From positions 1 to 56,648 of the IMG/VR virus record IMGVR_UViG_3300048834_000930: a stretch of DNA of 56,648 nt; one strand, 5' to 3'. Under the pieces are notes generated by a model, which saw only the letters and a list, made by a program, of their open reading frames with translations, was not told the origin of the DNA and ran no database searches. Both the position numbers and the translations under genes were made by a program. This DNA comes from a virus. Positions 38,049 to 46,431 of this stretch are shown piece after piece; positions within the stretch are counted from its first letter, which is position 1; each line of letters starts with the position of its first letter.

Positions 38049-39734
38049 ATGTCGCGACAAAGAAATGAAGTTGGGATTTATCGGAGCACCCCTCTTGCAA
38101 TCCAGGCTGACCCGCGCTTTCGGGCGTTGAGTGTCACCGGCAAGTTGATACTCCACACGCTTTTCGCGGGGATGCCGACATCGCAGATTCCGGGTGTGAT
38201 TGCAGCGGCCCCCGGGACAGTGGCGCACCACCTTGGCATTTCAATCGAGCAGTTCATGGATTGCTGGCGGTCTGAGATCGAAGAGATGGATTGGGCCCGA
38301 GCCGATTGGGCCGCCGGCTTCATCTATGTGCCGTCGGCGATCGAACTTGCGCTGCCAGCGAGGGTGAACATCGTTCGCACTTGGCGACGAACTTGGGAGC
38401 TTCTCCCGGGGTGTGCGCTGAAGGATGAGGCCGCGGACGCAATTCTGCGGTCGCTCGACTGTGCGTCGATTCCAGCCGGAAATGCATTTCGAAAAATCCT
38501 CGGGTCGGCACCGATCGAGAAAAAAGAGAAAATCGAACCGAAAATCGAAAATAATTCGAGTGAAAATCATTTGAAAATTCGGACCGAATTATTTTCTGAA
38601 AATAAAAAAAAGCGGGGTCGTCCGAGAAAAAATCCCGAATTAAAAAAGGATTTTTTCCCGACCCCATTTTTCGACCCGACTTTTCCTGGAAACCGGATAA
38701 TCGCCAGCGAGGATAAAACGGCGTTCAGCGGCGAGAATCTTGCACCTATCTATAGTTTCGCGAGTGGCGCCGCTGAGGTTGAAAAAATCGAAGAAAAAAA
38801 AGAACCATGCCGCGGCCAGGATCAGGATCAGGATCAGGAACAGAAGCAGGAACAGGATCAGGAATATATTCTTAAGAGAGAAGAGCAGATCGGTGATTCT
38901 TACGAATCACCTCAGTGTCGTGTTGGCGGAAAAAGCGCGAAAACAGTCGAGTCGGAGGGGAATTCCGACCATGGGCAAGTTCCGTCGGTCGACGAGGTCA
39001 CCGAGCCAAGCTCAGAGTCGATGTCGTCGATCGAGACGCCGACGCAGCGTCGCTCGGGACCCTCGACACCACCCCCAATCCAACGGGCGCTCTTCGGGCC
39101 GGCAGTGGCTTCGCGAGTCGAGCAGCGGGAGCCAGCACCCAAGCCGAAAAAAGCGAAGAGTGCGCTCAAGTTTCCTGACCTTTGCCGGAGGGTTGTCGAC
39201 GAACTCAACCGAGCACGGTCCGCGGTGGCGCCGCAGAAGAATCTGCGCGGGCTCGAGTCGGCATCGGACTCAGGACTGCAATTGCTCGACGGCCGAATCG
39301 CCGAGCTGATGGGCAAATTTGGCGAGGCGGACGAGGTGGTCGGAATCTTGTCGGACGTGGTGTGGGCCCGAGCCTGGGAGCTTGGAATTGCGCCGCGTGG
39401 CGGCAACGAGCTCGAAGACTGGCACGGAAAATTCAAGTGGCTGAACCTGAGCGCGCCGTTCACCGGTCCGCACGGTGGCAAGCAAGGCGGGTGGATCATG
39501 AGTGAGGCGATTCGCGCCGAATGGATCGAGGCAGGGCGGCCTGAGCCCTACCAGAAGCGTGCGCGTGTTCGAGATATTCGCCAGGGTTCGATCGTCGCTG
39601 CGTACGACCCTGAGGACTTTGCAAATGTGGAGGCGATTCACAACCATCGCCAGGCGGAGATGCGACGAGAGTACATCGAGAAATTGACACGCGAGGGGAA
39701 AGAAATCCCGGAGTACATTTTGAATGAATATTGA
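38049..39734 (+). CDS. Phage replication initiation protein
   Basis: 561 residues from ATG 38049 (AAGGA upstream); a GTG at 38013 overlapping the resolvase stop is possible. The N-terminal ~130 residues (YRSTPLAIQADPRFRALSVTG; AAAPGTVAHHLGISIEQFMD; WAAGFIYVPSAIELALPARV) follow the winged-helix initiator domain of phage replication proteins. A long Lys/Glu/Asn linker covers the A+T-rich dyad and a DQDQDQEQKQEQDQE repeat, with an AT-hook-like KKRGRPRKN. The C-terminal ~130 residues are a DnaT/DnaD-like helical domain (LADLMGKF-type, GNELEDWHGKFKWLN). It is followed by the helicase loader, as in lambda O-P type modules. Confidence 0.75.
   Translation: MSRQRNEVGIYRSTPLAIQADPRFRALSVTGKLILHTLFAGMPTSQIPGVIAAAPGTVAHHLGISIEQFMDCWRSEIEEMDWARADWAAGFIYVPSAIELALPARVNIVRTWRRTWELLPGCALKDEAADAILRSLDCASIPAGNAFRKILGSAPIEKKEKIEPKIENNSSENHLKIRTELFSENKKKRGRPRKNPELKKDFFPTPFFDPTFPGNRIIASEDKTAFSGENLAPIYSFASGAAEVEKIEEKKEPCRGQDQDQDQEQKQEQDQEYILKREEQIGDSYESPQCRVGGKSAKTVESEGNSDHGQVPSVDEVTEPSSESMSSIETPTQRRSGPSTPPPIQRALFGPAVASRVEQREPAPKPKKAKSALKFPDLCRRVVDELNRARSAVAPQKNLRGLESASDSGLQLLDGRIAELMGKFGEADEVVGILSDVVWARAWELGIAPRGGNELEDWHGKFKWLNLSAPFTGPHGGKQGGWIMSEAIRAEWIEAGRPEPYQKRARVRDIRQGSIVAAYDPEDFANVEAIHNHRQAEMRREYIEKLTREGKEIPEYILNEY
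38540..38875. other. Candidate replication origin inside the initiator gene
   Basis: An A+T-rich segment (about 38540-38665) unlike the surrounding G+C-rich DNA contains a nested dyad: GGGGTCG (38614-38620) with CGACCCC (38659-38665), and inside it GAAAAAATCC (38626-38635) with GGATTTTTTC (38648-38657). From about 38818 follow short direct repeats of CAGGAT/CAGGAA with a 6-bp step (eight or more copies). Melting region plus repeats within the initiator gene is the lambda-type layout. Confidence 0.5.
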
Positions 39735-40560
39735 AGATCAAATCAATAATGTGTCTGACTCGGAATTGGGACGCGTGATGAAGGCAGCATTGCACGAAAT
39801 GCTGCGGCGCGGCTTTTCTGAACCGACACCCGAGGAAGATGGCGAATCGGCGCGGATACGCGATTGCAAGTTCCTGCGGGAGCGGTCTGTGCCGGAGAAT
39901 ATTGCCGTAGATGCGACGGATCCGGATCGTCGAAGTACACCGGTTCTCGCTGCGGTGATGATGTGGAAGGACGTGGTCTATCCAAAAGTGTTACAGGCAT
40001 TGAAAGATAAGACCCGAATGCCGTCGAACGCATGGCCAATTCTGTTTGGACCGCCGGGGCGCGGAAAGTCAGTAGCGGCGGCGTGGCTCTTGCTGAACGT
40101 GAAGTCGGACGGGTACAACGAATACTTTCCGACATGGGCTCAAGCCTCGGAATATGTCCGAATTCGCCCGAGCAACAGGGATGAAGACGCCGCTCGGGTG
40201 CGCAAGATTGAGCGCTCGCCATTCCTTGTCCTTGACGACATTGGCCGTGAGCATGTTGGCGGTACCGCGTACGCTTCGGGTGCCATTGGCGAACTCCTGA
40301 GTCTGAGGCATAGCGAACGACGCATCACTGTTCTTACCGCCAACCTTCCCGAAGAAATGATGCGTCAGGGGCTGTCTGGGAAAACTGCCCTGATCGAAGG
40401 TGTTCTATCGCGGTACGACTCAGTTTTGGCGTCACGCGTCAATGAGTTTGGATCGTTGTTTGAGGCAACCGGGCCTGATCTTCGCGCCATGCAGGATGGA
40501 GTGACGAATACCGCTCGCCACTCGCCGCCGATGAGACCGGGAACTCGTGCAAGACGATGA
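39724..40560 (+). CDS. DnaC/IstB-like helicase loader ATPase
   Basis: 278 residues, overlapping the initiator by 11 nt. Walker A FGPPGRGKSVAAAWLL (about residue 105), Walker B SPFLVLDDIGREHVG (about 162), sensor RRITVLTANLPEEMM, and arginine-finger region SRYDSVLASRVNEFG. These are the DnaC/DnaI/IstB AAA+ features. The N-terminus is a short helicase-contact domain with an acidic stretch. It loads the host replicative helicase at the origin; no phage helicase is seen. Confidence 0.85.
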   Translation: MNIEDQINNVSDSELGRVMKAALHEMLRRGFSEPTPEEDGESARIRDCKFLRERSVPENIAVDATDPDRRSTPVLAAVMMWKDVVYPKVLQALKDKTRMPSNAWPILFGPPGRGKSVAAAWLLLNVKSDGYNEYFPTWAQASEYVRIRPSNRDEDAARVRKIERSPFLVLDDIGREHVGGTAYASGAIGELLSLRHSERRITVLTANLPEEMMRQGLSGKTALIEGVLSRYDSVLASRVNEFGSLFEATGPDLRAMQDGVTNTARHSPPMRPGTRARR

Positions 40561-40639
40561 CCTTGATTTGACGGCGGAACTCTCGCAGTAAATACGATGG
40601 TCGATTGAATGAATTTCGTTTGGGTGGTAGATTTAGTGA

Positions 40640-41641
40640 ATGGATCTGAAACAGTATCACCGCGAGGTTGCGCGGACGTTTCCGAGCGATGAGCAGCATG
40701 GCGCCACTTCGGCGTGCGAGATTCACTACCTCTGCTCGTGCATCGCTGATGCCATGCGGGATAGTTGCTGTGTCGAGCGGCGCAAGAAGACAGCTTTTTA
40801 CGCCGGCTCAATGACGGATGAGAAGCGGAATCGACTGATTGAGAAGCAGGTGTCGATGCTCAATCGGCTAGATCCGGCAATGAAGACTTTGGAGCAAAGA
40901 TGCAGTGTTGATCGCGAATGTAGCGCGCAGGCCCGCAACACGCTCCATGCTCTGGCGGGCGTATGCGGTGAGATCCATGAAATCGCCATTGTACTCGCCG
41001 AGGACAAGGGGGGCCTGATGCTTGCCGATGAGGTTGGCGATATCCTGTTCTACCTCACGGCACTTTGCAACGCGAATGGCATTACCCTCGAAGATGCGAT
41101 GCGCGCAAACGTGGCCAAGCTTCGCGCTCGGTACCCTGATGGATTCTCGGCTGATAAGGCGGTGAACAAAGACGAGGCTGCGGAAGAATTGGCGATGGGG
41201 GCAGAGGTGCGCGCAAACACCAATACTGAATCGACGATCAATGAAAAGCAACTTCTTGACGCCGCTCGTGTCATCTCTAAGGCGCGCGGGTGCACGCTTG
41301 GTCAGGGTGTCGATGCCATATTTCGTGCGGCTGAGCTGCTAGATAAGCCTGAGAAGGTGCTTGAGATGTCACGCGATAGGTCATCGCCTAGCGAGGTGGG
41401 GATTGAGGTTGGGTATGTGTACGCACACAAGAAGAGTGGGTCCACTTACAGTGTGCTTCACATTGCCACTGATGCTACAAACTCGCGCGATGGCAACTTG
41501 GTTGTCGTTTACAGGCGATATGACCCAAAGACGCGCGAGTGTGGCGTTCAGGTGTTCGTGCGTGACATCAATGAGTTTCGAGAGAAGTTCGATTGTGGAG
41601 GGGTAAGCGACTGTCCGGAGAAGGTGAGCAGTGGACGTTGA
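40640..41641 (+). CDS. MazG-like nucleotide pyrophosphohydrolase fused to a DUF1653-like domain
   Basis: A 333-residue protein. Residues 95-185 are MazG/all-alpha NTPase-like: LHALAGVCGEIHEIAIVLAED (the ExxE pair is partly kept as GEIHE), LADEVGDILFYLTALCNANG (ExxD metal motif) and DAMRANVAKLRARYPDGFS. The last ~75 residues, VGYVYAHKKSGSTYSVLHIA, GNLVVVYRRYDPKTRECGV and QVFVRDINEFREKF, match the DUF1653 strand pattern. The N-terminal 80 residues are unassigned and Cys-rich. MazG enzymes hydrolyse NTPs or (p)ppGpp-like nucleotides. DUF1653 is a small beta domain of unknown role. Confidence 0.7.
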   Translation: MDLKQYHREVARTFPSDEQHGATSACEIHYLCSCIADAMRDSCCVERRKKTAFYAGSMTDEKRNRLIEKQVSMLNRLDPAMKTLEQRCSVDRECSAQARNTLHALAGVCGEIHEIAIVLAEDKGGLMLADEVGDILFYLTALCNANGITLEDAMRANVAKLRARYPDGFSADKAVNKDEAAEELAMGAEVRANTNTESTINEKQLLDAARVISKARGCTLGQGVDAIFRAAELLDKPEKVLEMSRDRSSPSEVGIEVGYVYAHKKSGSTYSVLHIATDATNSRDGNLVVVYRRYDPKTRECGVQVFVRDINEFREKFDCGGVSDCPEKVSSGR

Positions 41642-41984
41642 AATCGAAACCCGCGTGATCAGCATTTCGACGGGGAAACCGGTTGAAGTGAGTGATTTGC
41701 CAGTCGATCCGGATAGTGATGCGCCGTTCTTTGCAGCGCCTGGTCCGGGTGGGTGCAAGCATCTCTGTGTCCCGTACAACGTCGATCTTGCTCGTGGTAT
41801 TTGCACTTGCTCAAAATGCAAAGCGACGCTGTCACCATTTTTTGTGCTGCAGAAGCTGATGAGTCAAGAAAGCCTCTGGAGAAATAGCGAGAAGCGGGCA
41901 AAAGAAGCGGCGGAGGTTGTTATTAATAAGCGGTCCTGCAAGTGCATTCACTGCGGTAAAATGACGACGATTCCGGTGAGGTGA
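41631..41984 (+). CDS. Zinc-ribbon protein
   Basis: 117 residues from GTG 41631. Cys/His pairs GCKHLCVP, CTCSKCKATL and SCKCIHCGKMTTIP suggest two zinc sites, the second a C-terminal ribbon. Phage zinc proteins of this form have no known function. It overlaps the MazG gene end by 11 nt. Confidence 0.55.
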   Translation: MDVEIETRVISISTGKPVEVSDLPVDPDSDAPFFAAPGPGGCKHLCVPYNVDLARGICTCSKCKATLSPFFVLQKLMSQESLWRNSEKRAKEAAEVVINKRSCKCIHCGKMTTIPVR

Positions 41985-41987
41985 GTG

Positions 41988-42509
41988 ATGGAGAAAGAAA
42001 GTCAAAAACACGATGAACGATTGCCTGCATCGCCGCAGCATTGCCCGATGCCATGTCCGCATTGCGTTGGATCCGGCGTGCCAATCGGTGACTGGGGTTC
42101 GCCGATGAAATGTGAAGGCTGCGGCAAGCTCTTCAACTGCGATGAAGTTGGTGCAACATGGCCGATTTGCGAAAGGTGCAATGGGACGTTGATGGTTGAC
42201 GGCGAGGCGTGTGGCCAGTGCAATGGAAATGGCTTTATCGATAAGGATGACGGGGTGAGTTTCCGCCTCAGATTTTTAGCGCAGGATACTTTGATTTTGA
42301 TACTTCGCGACGAGGCTGGAAAATGGCGACGGCTCCACACCGAATGCCAAATCGAGAACAATCGGCTGCTTGAGGAGAATCGGCGGTTGAAAGCAGATCG
42401 CCAGCAGGCGGAAGATGTGCAGAGAAATATCGAGGCGTTTAAAGCATCGGTGCGGGCAATGAATGATTTGAAGCCTGGGTTTGGCGCGACGACTGGAGAG
42501 CCAACATGA
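41988..42509 (+). CDS. DnaJ-type zinc-finger protein with coiled coil
   Basis: 173 residues from ATG 41988. Three CxxC modules: CPHCVGSGVP, CEGCGKLFNC and CERCNGTLM with CGQCNGNGF, two of them with the DnaJ-like CxxCxGxG spacing. The C-terminal third is a coiled coil (ENNRLLEENRRLKADRQQAE). This could be a scaffold or nucleic-acid protein; no J domain is present. Confidence 0.6.
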   Translation: MEKESQKHDERLPASPQHCPMPCPHCVGSGVPIGDWGSPMKCEGCGKLFNCDEVGATWPICERCNGTLMVDGEACGQCNGNGFIDKDDGVSFRLRFLAQDTLILILRDEAGKWRRLHTECQIENNRLLEENRRLKADRQQAEDVQRNIEAFKASVRAMNDLKPGFGATTGEPT

Positions 42510-42706
42510 GAAAAGAAAAAGAAATGAAGGCGCTCGCACAAAAGCGCCTCCTGCAAAGCCTCACGCTGCGCAAGGTGAAGAGCGCCTTGCTTGGCGACGA
42601 AGGGCTTGAGGAGCGAATTCGGCTGGCTGTTGTAGCGATTGCTGAGCTTGAGCTCAAACTTTCAATCATTTCGACGCCGGAGGAATTTATCGATGCTCCT
42701 AGGTGA
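42506..42706 (+). CDS. Hypothetical small helical protein
   Basis: 66 residues, MRKEKEMKALAQKRLLQSLT, basic then acidic helices. ATGA overlap with the previous gene and 14-nt overlap with the next. Confidence 0.45.
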   Translation: MRKEKEMKALAQKRLLQSLTLRKVKSALLGDEGLEERIRLAVVAIAELELKLSIISTPEEFIDAPR

Positions 42707-43241
42707 AATGACATCCTTCATCGACGACCCGCGCGCGCCATCCGGGGCCGGCACGAAGAAGCCGATGCAGCTCGTTGACGCGGTCTGCGTCCGGGCGGAA
42801 CCTAGCGAGAACTCGCTGCAGGTTGCTGGGTGGGAGCCGTCGCTTGACCGGGGAAACATCCGCTGGCTGACGCGGCAGGTTGGGCGAGGTGACGTGGTGC
42901 AATTTTCAAAGGTGTTGTTGCCTTCGATTGAACAGGCGCCGATCAACGAGGGGTCGAGCGACGACGAGAAATTGGACGCGGACTATGTTGATGATGTCGA
43001 CGATGGGATTGCGAACGAAAACCGACACTCAATACCGACGGGGTTTCAGCGCTTGACCACGCGGGCGGTCGAGATCGACCTGGGTTGTTCGTATTGCGTG
43101 GAGATTGCGACGAGGAAGTCGCGGCACACATTGCCGCCGAGGGTTTCGCGGTCGAAAGCGGCGGTGATGAAACGGGCGAAGGTAGTTGAGGATGATGGGG
43201 CGCAGACGGGGCTGTTTGGGGGGAACGATGGGGCACCTTGA
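42693..43241 (+). CDS. Hypothetical protein
   Basis: 182 residues from ATG 42693 (MLLGEMTSFIDDPRAPSGAG), with GGAGG 9 nt upstream. An acidic middle (DEKLDADYVDDVDDGIANE) and a basic end (RKSRHTLPPRVSRSKAAVM). No family recognised. An acidic linker between two parts suggests a DNA-mimic or adaptor, without proof. Confidence 0.45.
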   Translation: MLLGEMTSFIDDPRAPSGAGTKKPMQLVDAVCVRAEPSENSLQVAGWEPSLDRGNIRWLTRQVGRGDVVQFSKVLLPSIEQAPINEGSSDDEKLDADYVDDVDDGIANENRHSIPTGFQRLTTRAVEIDLGCSYCVEIATRKSRHTLPPRVSRSKAAVMKRAKVVEDDGAQTGLFGGNDGAP

Positions 43242-43503
43242 CCTAAGCGAAATCGTCACGCCGCCGCGGTACGATGCATCGGAACGAGAGCGGGAGCTTT
43301 ACACGAGGCTTTGCCGTGAGCAGGGGCGATCGGATCGATTGAGAATTGAGCGCGACAAAATTCGGCGCTCGTGCAAGATCTCGAATGTCCTCCTGATTTT
43401 CAATACCACCCTCTTAATCTTGGAAGCTGCGAATGCGTGGCCAGTTCTCCGAACGGTCAGCATCTCGGCGTTGGATGCGATTTTGAATTGGGTCGGGTTG
43501 TGA
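43228..43503 (+). CDS. Small membrane protein
   Basis: 91 residues from ATG 43228 (MGHLDLSEIVTPPRYDASER), GGGGGGAACG upstream. A charged coiled-coil-like segment (ERELYTRLCREQGRSDRLRI) precedes one TM region (ISNVLLIFNTTLLILEAANAW). It could be an accessory holin or spanin-like protein; it is far from the lysis pair. Confidence 0.5.
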   Translation: MGHLDLSEIVTPPRYDASERERELYTRLCREQGRSDRLRIERDKIRRSCKISNVLLIFNTTLLILEAANAWPVLRTVSISALDAILNWVGL

Positions 43504-43518
43504 TTGTGATTTTCGAAA

Positions 43519-43995
43519 ATGGAGACGTTCAACATGGCTGAAACGGATCAAGATAAACTAAACGCGATGCATGATGAGCTTGAGCGGGTCAAGAGCTCGC
43601 TAAATGCCGCATTTCTTGTTGCCGGCCAGATTGCCGTGCAGATGTACTCAGACACTTGTAAGCGTGTGGATTGCGAAAATAACCTGCGATCCGAGCTTGA
43701 GAGTTTGATTCGGCGACATGATCATCTTGTAGGCGAGCTTGAGCTCAGTCGCGCAAAGGAAAAGGAGCGTGAGGGTCTTCTTGATCTGAACTACAAGAGG
43801 CAAGAGGAGCTTGAGGGTCTTCTTGATCTGAACTACAAGAGGCAAGAAGAGCTTGAGCGTGAGAACGCAGAGTTGCGAATCAGCATGCAGAATGAAATCA
43901 ACCTCGCAAATTCTGAGGCTTGCGAATTGCGCATAGAGCTTGATGGCGTCAAGGATGCGAATCTCATGCGGGACCCGCATGTGCGGCTGTCGTGA
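43519..43995 (+). CDS. Coiled-coil protein with an internal duplication
   Basis: 158 residues from ATG 43519 (a second ATG at 43534 is possible). Almost entirely heptad coiled coil (MHDELERVKSSLNAAFLVAG; LRSELESLIRRHDHLVGELE). Two consecutive copies of EGLLDLNYKRQEEL arise from a 42-bp tandem duplication. It ends 101 nt before the terminase genes. Confidence 0.55.
   Translation: METFNMAETDQDKLNAMHDELERVKSSLNAAFLVAGQIAVQMYSDTCKRVDCENNLRSELESLIRRHDHLVGELELSRAKEKEREGLLDLNYKRQEELEGLLDLNYKRQEELERENAELRISMQNEINLANSEACELRIELDGVKDANLMRDPHVRLS
43771..43854 (+). repeat. 42-bp tandem duplication
   Basis: 43771-43812 and 43813-43854 differ at one base (GAG to GAA). In frame, adding exactly two coiled-coil turns pairs of 7 (14 residues) and so keeping the heptad register. 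The near identity indicates a recent event. Confidence 0.95.
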
Positions 43996-44096
43996 CCTGT
44001 CTAGTCGACAATCACGCCAAATTCGGTCAACAATTCAGGAATTTTGGCCAGCCTAAACTTTGAGCGAAATGCCATTCGGATTATGGTAAACGCAGG

Positions 44097-44876
44097 ATGG
44101 GTCGTAGTTCGCAAACTGAAGAATCAAAGTGGCGCAAGAGGGCTATTGCGCTTGAAAACCGACTGAGTGACCAGGAGCGGCGCTATGCCATCGCTCGTGC
44201 TGCAGGGCTGCCGAAGGGTGAGTCGGCGATAGCGGCCGGTTATTCAAAGAAATCGGCTCCGTCGATTGCTTCGAGGTGCGAGTCGAGGGGGCGGGTGCAG
44301 GAATATATTTCGCTACTTCGACGAGGTGTGGTCACGAAGACAGCGCTGTCGACGAAGAATATTGATGCACTCATCCGTCGCAATGAGGAAAACGATGAGT
44401 TCGAGCAGTCGTTAGATCGGTTGCGCATGAAGGTCCTCCAGCCCGACATCGATCTCATTTCGGCCGATCCAAGCGACATCTTCACCGTCGAGAACGGGCG
44501 AGTCATTTGCAAGGACTTTAAGGACCTCACGCCATCGCAGCGCAAGCGAATCTCGGGCTTCAAATATCAATTCGAGCCTGGTGAGAATGGGAAGTCGTTT
44601 CTCATCGTCGAGCTCTACAGCCGCGACAAGGCGCTCGATCGACTGCACTCGTACCTCGGCTTGAAGGGTAAGGGGGCGATCCTCGGTGAGCTGATTTCGC
44701 CGCCGAAGAAGCCGGAACAGGAAGCGGATGCGCCGGCAAAGGGTATTGAGCGCGGCATCTCGAAGGCCGCCGCCGACATGGTCAAGGCCAGCATCCTCGG
44801 GGTTGACGCACTGCCCAGTGACGAGGAGGCGAAAGATCTGCTCGGGGACCAAGACGAACCGAAGGACGACGCATGA
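44097..44876 (+). CDS. Terminase small subunit
   Basis: 259 residues. The N-terminal HTH pattern of phage TerS: SDQERRYAIARAAGLPKGESAIAAGYSKKSAPSIASR in outline ('A.AyaaGys..sA...a.....'). The middle and C-terminal parts match Mu-like gp27-type proteins (ADPSDIFTVENGRVICKDFKDLTPSQRKRIS, split; LYSRDKALDRLHSYLGLKG, the 'd...al..l...lg' helix). It recognises the packaging site. It starts the late operon after a 101-nt gap at 43996-44096 that probably carries the late promoter, and overlaps TerL by 4 nt. Confidence 0.8.
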   Translation: MGRSSQTEESKWRKRAIALENRLSDQERRYAIARAAGLPKGESAIAAGYSKKSAPSIASRCESRGRVQEYISLLRRGVVTKTALSTKNIDALIRRNEENDEFEQSLDRLRMKVLQPDIDLISADPSDIFTVENGRVICKDFKDLTPSQRKRISGFKYQFEPGENGKSFLIVELYSRDKALDRLHSYLGLKGKGAILGELISPPKKPEQEADAPAKGIERGISKAAADMVKASILGVDALPSDEEAKDLLGDQDEPKDDA

Positions 44877-46384
44877 GCGTGCCAGTTCTCTTGCCCTACC
44901 AGCAGCGGTGGATTGCCGATCGCTCGCAAGTGAAGATTGCGGAGAAAAGTCGGCGAATCGGGCTAACCTGGGCTGAGGCGGCGGATTGTGTGTTGCGAGC
45001 AGCAACTCGAAAGCGCGACGGTGGCGAGGATTGCTACTACGTCGGATACAACAAAGAGCTCGCGCTTGAATTCATCATGACGTGCGCCGAGTGGGCGCGG
45101 TCGTTCTCACTGGTCTTCAGGCAATCGGTTGCGGTTCTCGATGAGGATGGTGCTGAACGGATCATCACGGCGGGGCAGGAGATGGTCTTGCGCGACGATC
45201 GGTCGATTCTCGTGTTCCGGATTCACTTCGATTCGGGATTTCGCATTGTCGCATTGAGCTCGAAGCCCTCGAACTTGCGCGGCAAGCAAGGGCATGTCGT
45301 GGTCGACGAGGCGGCGTTTCACTCGAACGTGCCCGAGCTGCTCAAGGCCGCGATGGCACTGACGATTTGGGGTGGATCGCTGGCCATCATCTCAACACAC
45401 AACGGAGTCGACAACGACTTCAACAAGCTCTGCGAGGATGCGAAACTTGGGGTCAAGCCGTTCTCGGTGCATCGCATCACGTTCGACGACGCGGTGAGTG
45501 ATGGGCTGTTCAAGCGGATTTGCCTGGTCCAGCGCAAGAGGTGGACTCAGGCCGGGCAAGACGAGTTTGCCGCGGGCATCCGCGCCCTCTATGGCGAGGG
45601 GGCGGAAGAGGAGCTCGACGTTGTACCAGCTCGATCCGGGGGGCAATTCATCTCCCGGCCATTGGTCGAGAGCTGCATGACCCTGGCTACTCACGAGGGT
45701 GTTGTCCTCCGATTCACCCTCGAGGATGGGAGCGGCGATGCGTGGATCGATCAGTGCAAGGCGAAGGCGCAGCACTGGCTAGACCACGATGTGATTCCGC
45801 GCGTGAAGAAGCTGCGAGTGCATCAAGATCACTTCTTCGGTGTCGACTTCGGGCGCGTGGCCAACTTGACCGTGCTGGCGATCGGCGAGCTCGAGCAAAG
45901 CCTCAAGCGGCTCGTGCCGATCATCATCGAGCTGGAGAACTGCCCATTTGCCGTTCAAGAGCTCGTGCTCATGACGACCATCGACGCGCTTAGCAGGTTG
46001 TGCGGAGGCAAGCTAGACAACGGCGGACTTGGCCGCGAGATGAGCGAGAAGATCTGCAACAGGTTCGGCCAGACTATCGAGGCCGTGAACTTCACCGAGG
46101 CGTGGTACCTGGAGAATATGCCGCCGATGAAGGCGCTTTTTGAAGACGGGGCGGTGGCGATGCCAAAAGACGCAGACGTGCTCAACGACCTCACGGCGAT
46201 CCAACGCATCAAGGGCGTGCCGAAGTTGCCGAAGCAAACGACGAAGTCGACGCAAAGGCAGAAGCGGCATGGTGACGCTGCGATTGCATTGGCCTTGCTC
46301 TTCGCAGCCTTCGGACCGCGTCGACCGAAACGTGCGCTTGGCAGCGTGCCTTCACTTGGTGGTAAGCGAGGCGGATTCTTGTGA
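44873..46384 (+). CDS. Terminase large subunit, Mu gp28-like
   Basis: 503 residues. ATPase: Q-motif-like LLPYQQRWIADRS, a deviant Walker A of the gp28 type KIAEKSRRIGLTWAEA (about residue 27), Walker B GHVVVDEAAFH (about 145) and the coupling motif LAIISTHNG. Nuclease: FFGVDFGR (about 322) and KRHGDAAIALALLFA near the end, the RNase H-like Asp residues. It packages DNA into the prohead. The portal gene starts 47 nt downstream. Confidence 0.9.
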   Translation: MSVPVLLPYQQRWIADRSQVKIAEKSRRIGLTWAEAADCVLRAATRKRDGGEDCYYVGYNKELALEFIMTCAEWARSFSLVFRQSVAVLDEDGAERIITAGQEMVLRDDRSILVFRIHFDSGFRIVALSSKPSNLRGKQGHVVVDEAAFHSNVPELLKAAMALTIWGGSLAIISTHNGVDNDFNKLCEDAKLGVKPFSVHRITFDDAVSDGLFKRICLVQRKRWTQAGQDEFAAGIRALYGEGAEEELDVVPARSGGQFISRPLVESCMTLATHEGVVLRFTLEDGSGDAWIDQCKAKAQHWLDHDVIPRVKKLRVHQDHFFGVDFGRVANLTVLAIGELEQSLKRLVPIIIELENCPFAVQELVLMTTIDALSRLCGGKLDNGGLGREMSEKICNRFGQTIEAVNFTEAWYLENMPPMKALFEDGAVAMPKDADVLNDLTAIQRIKGVPKLPKQTTKSTQRQKRHGDAAIALALLFAAFGPRRPKRALGSVPSLGGKRGGFL

Positions 46385-46431
46385 GCTCGCCTTGACTTCG
46401 TCGAATCAATATTCGCCGCTATGCAAGACGG

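Noticed and set aside
37828-38130. 100-codon ORF between resolvase and initiator
   Set aside because: It overlaps both supported genes almost entirely and is a Lys/Arg/Ser-rich shadow frame.
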